DNA of 64,000 nt. Source: Muricea muricata. Taxonomy: Eukaryota > Cnidaria > Anthozoa > Malacalcyonacea > Plexauridae. Under the pieces are notes generated by a model, which worked only from the letters and a program-made list of their open reading frames with translations, did not search any database and was not told the origin of the DNA. Each line of letters starts with the position of its first letter. The first letter of the stretch is position 1. The DNA lies in NCBI GenBank assembly GCA_963855995.1, contig OY979722.1, positions 1,054,001 to 1,118,000 of the forward strand, given 5' to 3'. Shown here piece after piece: positions 61,101 through 64,000 of the stretch. A program made the position numbers and the translations under genes.

Positions 61101-63877
61101 GTTCTGTAACAGAATGCACAACGCTAGTTCGAATGTTATCAGCGTTTGTGACCATTTCATGACATTTTTCCTCCTTTGCAGTCTCTCTTCGAAAGGACTA
61201 ACAGTACCAGAACAAGCTCGACAGGTAGAATATTGGCATAACTTGATGGAGAAAGATATAGTAGATGCCGTAATTTTGATGTTTGTCGCCTTTTTTTCTG
61301 CAGGCTGAACGCTTTCTGTTCCTGGAACTCCATCATTTAATTGCTCCATTTCTGGGAACTTGCAAGCTAGACACACAGGTAAATAAAGAAATTTTAGAAA
61401 ATATCTGGGGAAAGGGCCATGGAAATAACTAGCAAGGTGTCGCTGGTGGGACTTGAACAGATTTGATCTGATTCAATTATTTTGCATCCCCTACACCTTT
61501 TGATATACACATCGCTACTTTCAAGGACCCAACACCAGGCATCATCCATTCCCGCCTCAGTTAGCACCAGACGTTAACATCGTTGTTAAATTTTTTCAAT
61601 AGGTTGTGATGTTACCAATTCTCGTTCATTCAGTTCACTCGTTCTGTGATGATACAACTATATCCCATTCACTCATTTTAAGGTATATTTCTGCACGAAC
61701 AGCTTGTTTTTAGATGCGCATCAAGTTCTTTTTGTTGTAAATTAACCATGATGTATTTTATAGCATAACAAAGATTGCAGATGGCCTTCAAGAGAAAACA
61801 AGTTTAGAAGGAAAGAAGCAAATGTAAGGACAACAATATTGCTTTGAATTAAGGGGGGGGGGTGGGGGTGGGATGCGGAATGTTTTTGCTAAGTCGGTGA
61901 AAAATTGAAGTGTAGTTGTGTACAGCTATCTGATACATAGTTGCTTAGATAAATTGATGTTGTCTCTAAAATAGTTGACAGTTTAAATCAATTTTATGAT
62001 TTTGTGCACACCACTCAATGCTGAATAATTTCTAAAGGGCAAATGAAATCATATAGTGTACATGTCGAAATTTGGTCGAAATTCAAAAAATCTTAGTATA
62101 GAATATGTGAAGGTGTTAATTGCTTATATTTTTCAGGGACAAAAATGATGCTGTGTTGTTCTTGGATCTGGCGATATGGGAGTTTAGTTTCCTCATTACG
62201 CAAAGAGTAAGCACATTGCATGTGTTCGTTTTGCAAAAAAATTTTTAAGCACAACTGAGGATATATAACCCGTTTTTCATGGTCTTCACAGAGCATTGAC
62301 CTGACCGTGTTAAAACAGCTGCAAGAAATATTTTTGACCGTTTTCCAACGCGTTGATAAACCCGCTCATTTGAAAGATCTTTTTCAAGCTGTCAGCACGA
62401 GACTGAACTACGTGAGTGCATTATTATGATTGTACATGTACCTAGTTCTGTGATGTACCCGAGAGGTTCTTTATACTGTTTAAATTAGGAGCTGTACTGT
62501 ACTCCTTTAAATTGTTTAACTTAGGAACCAGATTTAGTGCGTTTAATGAACACGGAAGAAGACGAGGACGATGATGTACCTTGGCCTGAACTGCAGCTGT
62601 TATCCAACGATATCCCTACAAGTCCTGTCCCGGAATCTCCTTTGCTTAAAAATGATAGCGATGATGACGACTTACCAGGTAATAGACACTGAACTCTGTG
62701 CATGTTTTTGAAACACGTATTTCAGTCACCTTGTGAAAAGAGGAAAACGAACTAGTCAAGACCACGGAAATTGTGTCCATACTGTCTTACTTATCTTGAA
62801 CTCCGTCAAGCTAATTATTCCATGCGCTTCTAAAAATGTTGTGTCACTACACAAGCTGTCATTTCATAACCATTGTATTAGTCTTTGAATTCTTTGTTCA
62901 TTTTTTCAACTCCTCCAGACGACTCTGTAGATCGTGTCATTCACGAATCTGTAGCCCTGAATCGCTCCCATGATTCTCTGGTAAACGGTGGGCCGGATGG
63001 TTATGGTCATGATGAGAGTGGAGCCGAGTCTGATGAAGCGTTTTCAGACTGGGATAGTTGTGAGGAATTAGTATTGGTATGTCACCTACGCAAGTACATT
63101 TACACAGCTCAGAAAGCCACAGACTTGTTGCAAGTTGTCAGTTTTACTGTCTTGTTACAACTTCACAACAAGTTGCAGCAAATTTTTCAATTTCATCAAC
63201 TTGCAAGAACAACTGTTGAAATCAGGTTTGTTTCAGCTTGTTGAAACAACTTGCAGCAAGCCTGTGGATAACAAGTTTTAAAATTAACTCAACTTGCAAC
63301 AAATGTGTTTTATGTCAACAGGCTTGTTGCAACTTGCCCATTAGATTCTTGGACATTCCTTAAAAAAAGCCAACTTTAAAATATTTTCAGGACAACGCTA
63401 GAGAAGCTATTGGCGACTTCGTTAATCAACTGTGGCTGATGTTCGAGAAACAAGAACACAGTATGTTGAACTTTTTGTTTCTTTGCTTCCGGCTGATCTG
63501 ACCGTCAGTAAAAGACCTGGAACTAGCTACCAAATAAAAATCCATTTTGCTGTTAATCACTTATATTTTCTGTTTTCCTTTTTGAAACTTGTTGAAAATT
63601 AGTAACTGTTTTCAATAAAGAAAATTATAAGTCTACTAGAAATTTACAAACAAAGTCAATTATATTTCATGAGAAATTTGATAATTTGAATCGATTAATG
63701 GATTTCTATTTGACACCTGCCAGCACTTTTCCGTGTTTTCAGATCAACTGGTTGTTGTTATTTAAGGTGTTTATTTGTCGGTAACTATACCGTGCTAACT
63801 ATACTTTGCACAGGAGCCACTTATTTCATGGAAGAGCTGAGAAAATGTGGCGAGGCGGAAGAATTAGTTATACGAAG
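49191..63877 (+). CDS. Large HEAT/ARM-type solenoid protein, unidentified, 3' end missing
   Basis: 37 phase-consistent exons: 49191-49609, 49739-49771, 50062-50126, 50261-50367, 51020-51148, 51222-51273, 51548-51642, 52117-52266, 52502-52582, 52985-53080, 53325-53445, 54117-54217, 54357-54483, 54901-55090, 56090-56146, 56592-56730, 57281-57325, 57405-57448, 57699-57774, 58489-58554, 58873-59058, 59169-59242, 59403-59484, 59508-59585, 60017-60127, 60704-60779, 60904-60982, 61182-61224, 61304-61378, 61603-61682, 61764-61823, 62137-62206, 62292-62411, 62525-62678, 62919-63076, 63391-63460, 63814-63877; about 1257 residues. No signal peptide. HEAT-like helices: DVWSAIRNACATRLSRIV, LAHPQLSIREHASKAFTSIL, MHPASTVRQASSVLFKYL. 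A basic Ser-rich linker (about 585-690) and acidic segments (TEEDEDDDVPW, ESDEAFSDWDS) follow. I do not recognise the family. Least certain: 49739-49771, 56592-56730, 59403-59484 and the 61224 donor. Confidence 0.78.
50431..50890. mobile_element. MITE, about 460 bp
   Basis: ACTAGCATAGAGATTATAAA (50431) pairs with the end at 50890. The arms run about 110 bases, through AACACTAGAG and GGGGGGCAAATTCAAGTCCC. In an intron of the solenoid gene. Confidence 0.75.
51936..52052 (+). repeat. 18-bp AT-rich minisatellite
   Basis: About six units of CATAAATTAACATACATG with point differences, in the intron before the 52117 exon. Confidence 0.75.
52629..52893. mobile_element. Tc1/mariner-type MITE with TA duplication
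   Basis: Left end CAAGGTCTCCCACGCTATTG and right end TTTTTGTGGGACACCCTG are flanked by TA on both sides. CAGGGTGTCCCAC-type ends are typical of mariner-related elements. Inner arms share TGAATGGCCTAG and AACTATTGTTAGAAT. About 265 bases, no transposase. Confidence 0.8.
53099..53245. mobile_element. MITE family A, copy 3
   Basis: AGTGTAGTTAGCCCGACGAT at the left and GTGCTGGCTACGCCATT at the right, same core as 17041-17188. It lies in the intron right after the 52985-53080 exon. Confidence 0.8.
53581..53700 (+). repeat. Dispersed repeat, copy 1 (second at 56836-56953)
   Basis: CAATCTTTCAAAAGTTTGAA through GAGGGATACTCTTTCAGTGT is nearly identical to 56836-56953 in the same gene. The shared open frame here (53652-53950) is not an exon: it does not join its neighbours in phase. 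Confidence 0.75.
55177..55275. repeat. Hairpin inside an older element
   Basis: AGCCTGCTGTAGCC...CAGGGGAGGAA pairs with TTCCTCCCCTCCTTG...GAGCAGGCT, a stem of about 35 bases. The flanks (AACACCGCATAAATTTATTA and the complement-like AATAATAAATGTAG) resemble the element at 24908, so this may be a nested insertion. Confidence 0.55.
57823..58171 (+). repeat. (TTTG)n microsatellite, about 87 units
   Basis: About 350 bases of uninterrupted TTTG on the plus strand, ending in GCTTGCTTGCC. It lies in the solenoid-gene intron between the exons ending 57774 and starting 58489. The long Cys/Leu/Phe/Val or Asn/Lys/Gln/Thr frames across it are not genes. Confidence 0.95.
60195..60300. repeat. Hairpin, probable MITE
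   Basis: TTACGAGCTCGAGATTTCTA and TATGCGATGATAGTTGAT pair with the complement, through a GAGGGCGAAGCCCGAATC centre, to about 60293. A wider element may reach 60480, where GATTCTACTAATA recurs (cf. TAGTAGAATC at 60299). Intronic. Confidence 0.6.
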
Positions 63878-64000
63878 GTAAGGATGGTCTAATGTTTTTG
63901 AATTAGCATGGACTAAATTGGTATTTTGTTCCACCTTCTTGGTAAATAACGTTTCTTTTGAAAGCAATTGTATCACGTTTTGTATTCATTTAAAGATAGC

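Noticed and set aside
1..64000. tRNA or rRNA genes
   Set aside because: No cloverleaf with conserved boxes and no rRNA-like stretch was recognised by eye. A tRNAscan run would settle it.

Overview
The window looks like nuclear DNA of an invertebrate animal. It is AT-rich, its genes are cut by many GT-AG introns, the proteins belong to animal families (dysbindin, snapin, fucokinase, MAM and C-type lectin domains), and the introns are full of small inverted-repeat elements. A cnidarian, perhaps an anthozoan, is my best guess. That is inference from gene style and repeat style, not a species call. All exon models below were built by hand from reading frame, splice sites and phase matching.

Left part (1-12.4 kb): a fucokinase gene (FCSK) on the minus strand, 21 coding exons in the window, running off the left edge before the end of its GHMP kinase domain. 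Its first coding exon is present twice (12.03-12.10 kb and 11.02-11.09 kb), each copy with its own upstream sequence. An intron carries four perfect CRE palindromes at exact 15-base spacing. Next, on the plus strand, comes an ankyrin/armadillo repeat protein (ANKAR-like, 14.8-17.4 kb), mostly one large exon.

17.9-21.8 kb: dysbindin (DTNBP1, minus) and snapin (SNAPIN, plus) lie head to head, start codons 136 bases apart. Both are BLOC-1 subunits, and dysbindin is a known snapin partner, so two partners may share one promoter.

22.9-32.0 kb: a 17-exon gene for a secreted protein of about 1175 residues, ordered signal peptide, MAM, serine-protease-like, ricin-B-like, MAM, C-type lectin, serine-protease-like. 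Both protease domains have lost catalytic residues.

32.4-48.3 kb: one giant fold-back structure of 15.85 kb. It has inverted arms of about 0.8-0.9 kb built partly from a 21-base minisatellite, a 14-kb core of low-complexity satellite packed with TTCATGAA palindromes and nested hairpins, and a 6-base direct repeat (ACTTTG) at both outer ends.

49.2-64 kb: a plus-strand gene of at least 37 exons for a large HEAT/ARM-type solenoid protein that I cannot name. It runs off the right edge. One of its introns holds an (TTTG)n tract of about 350 bases.

At least three introns appear to use GC-AG borders. The introns and gaps hold more than a dozen MITE-like elements, several in two or three copies.
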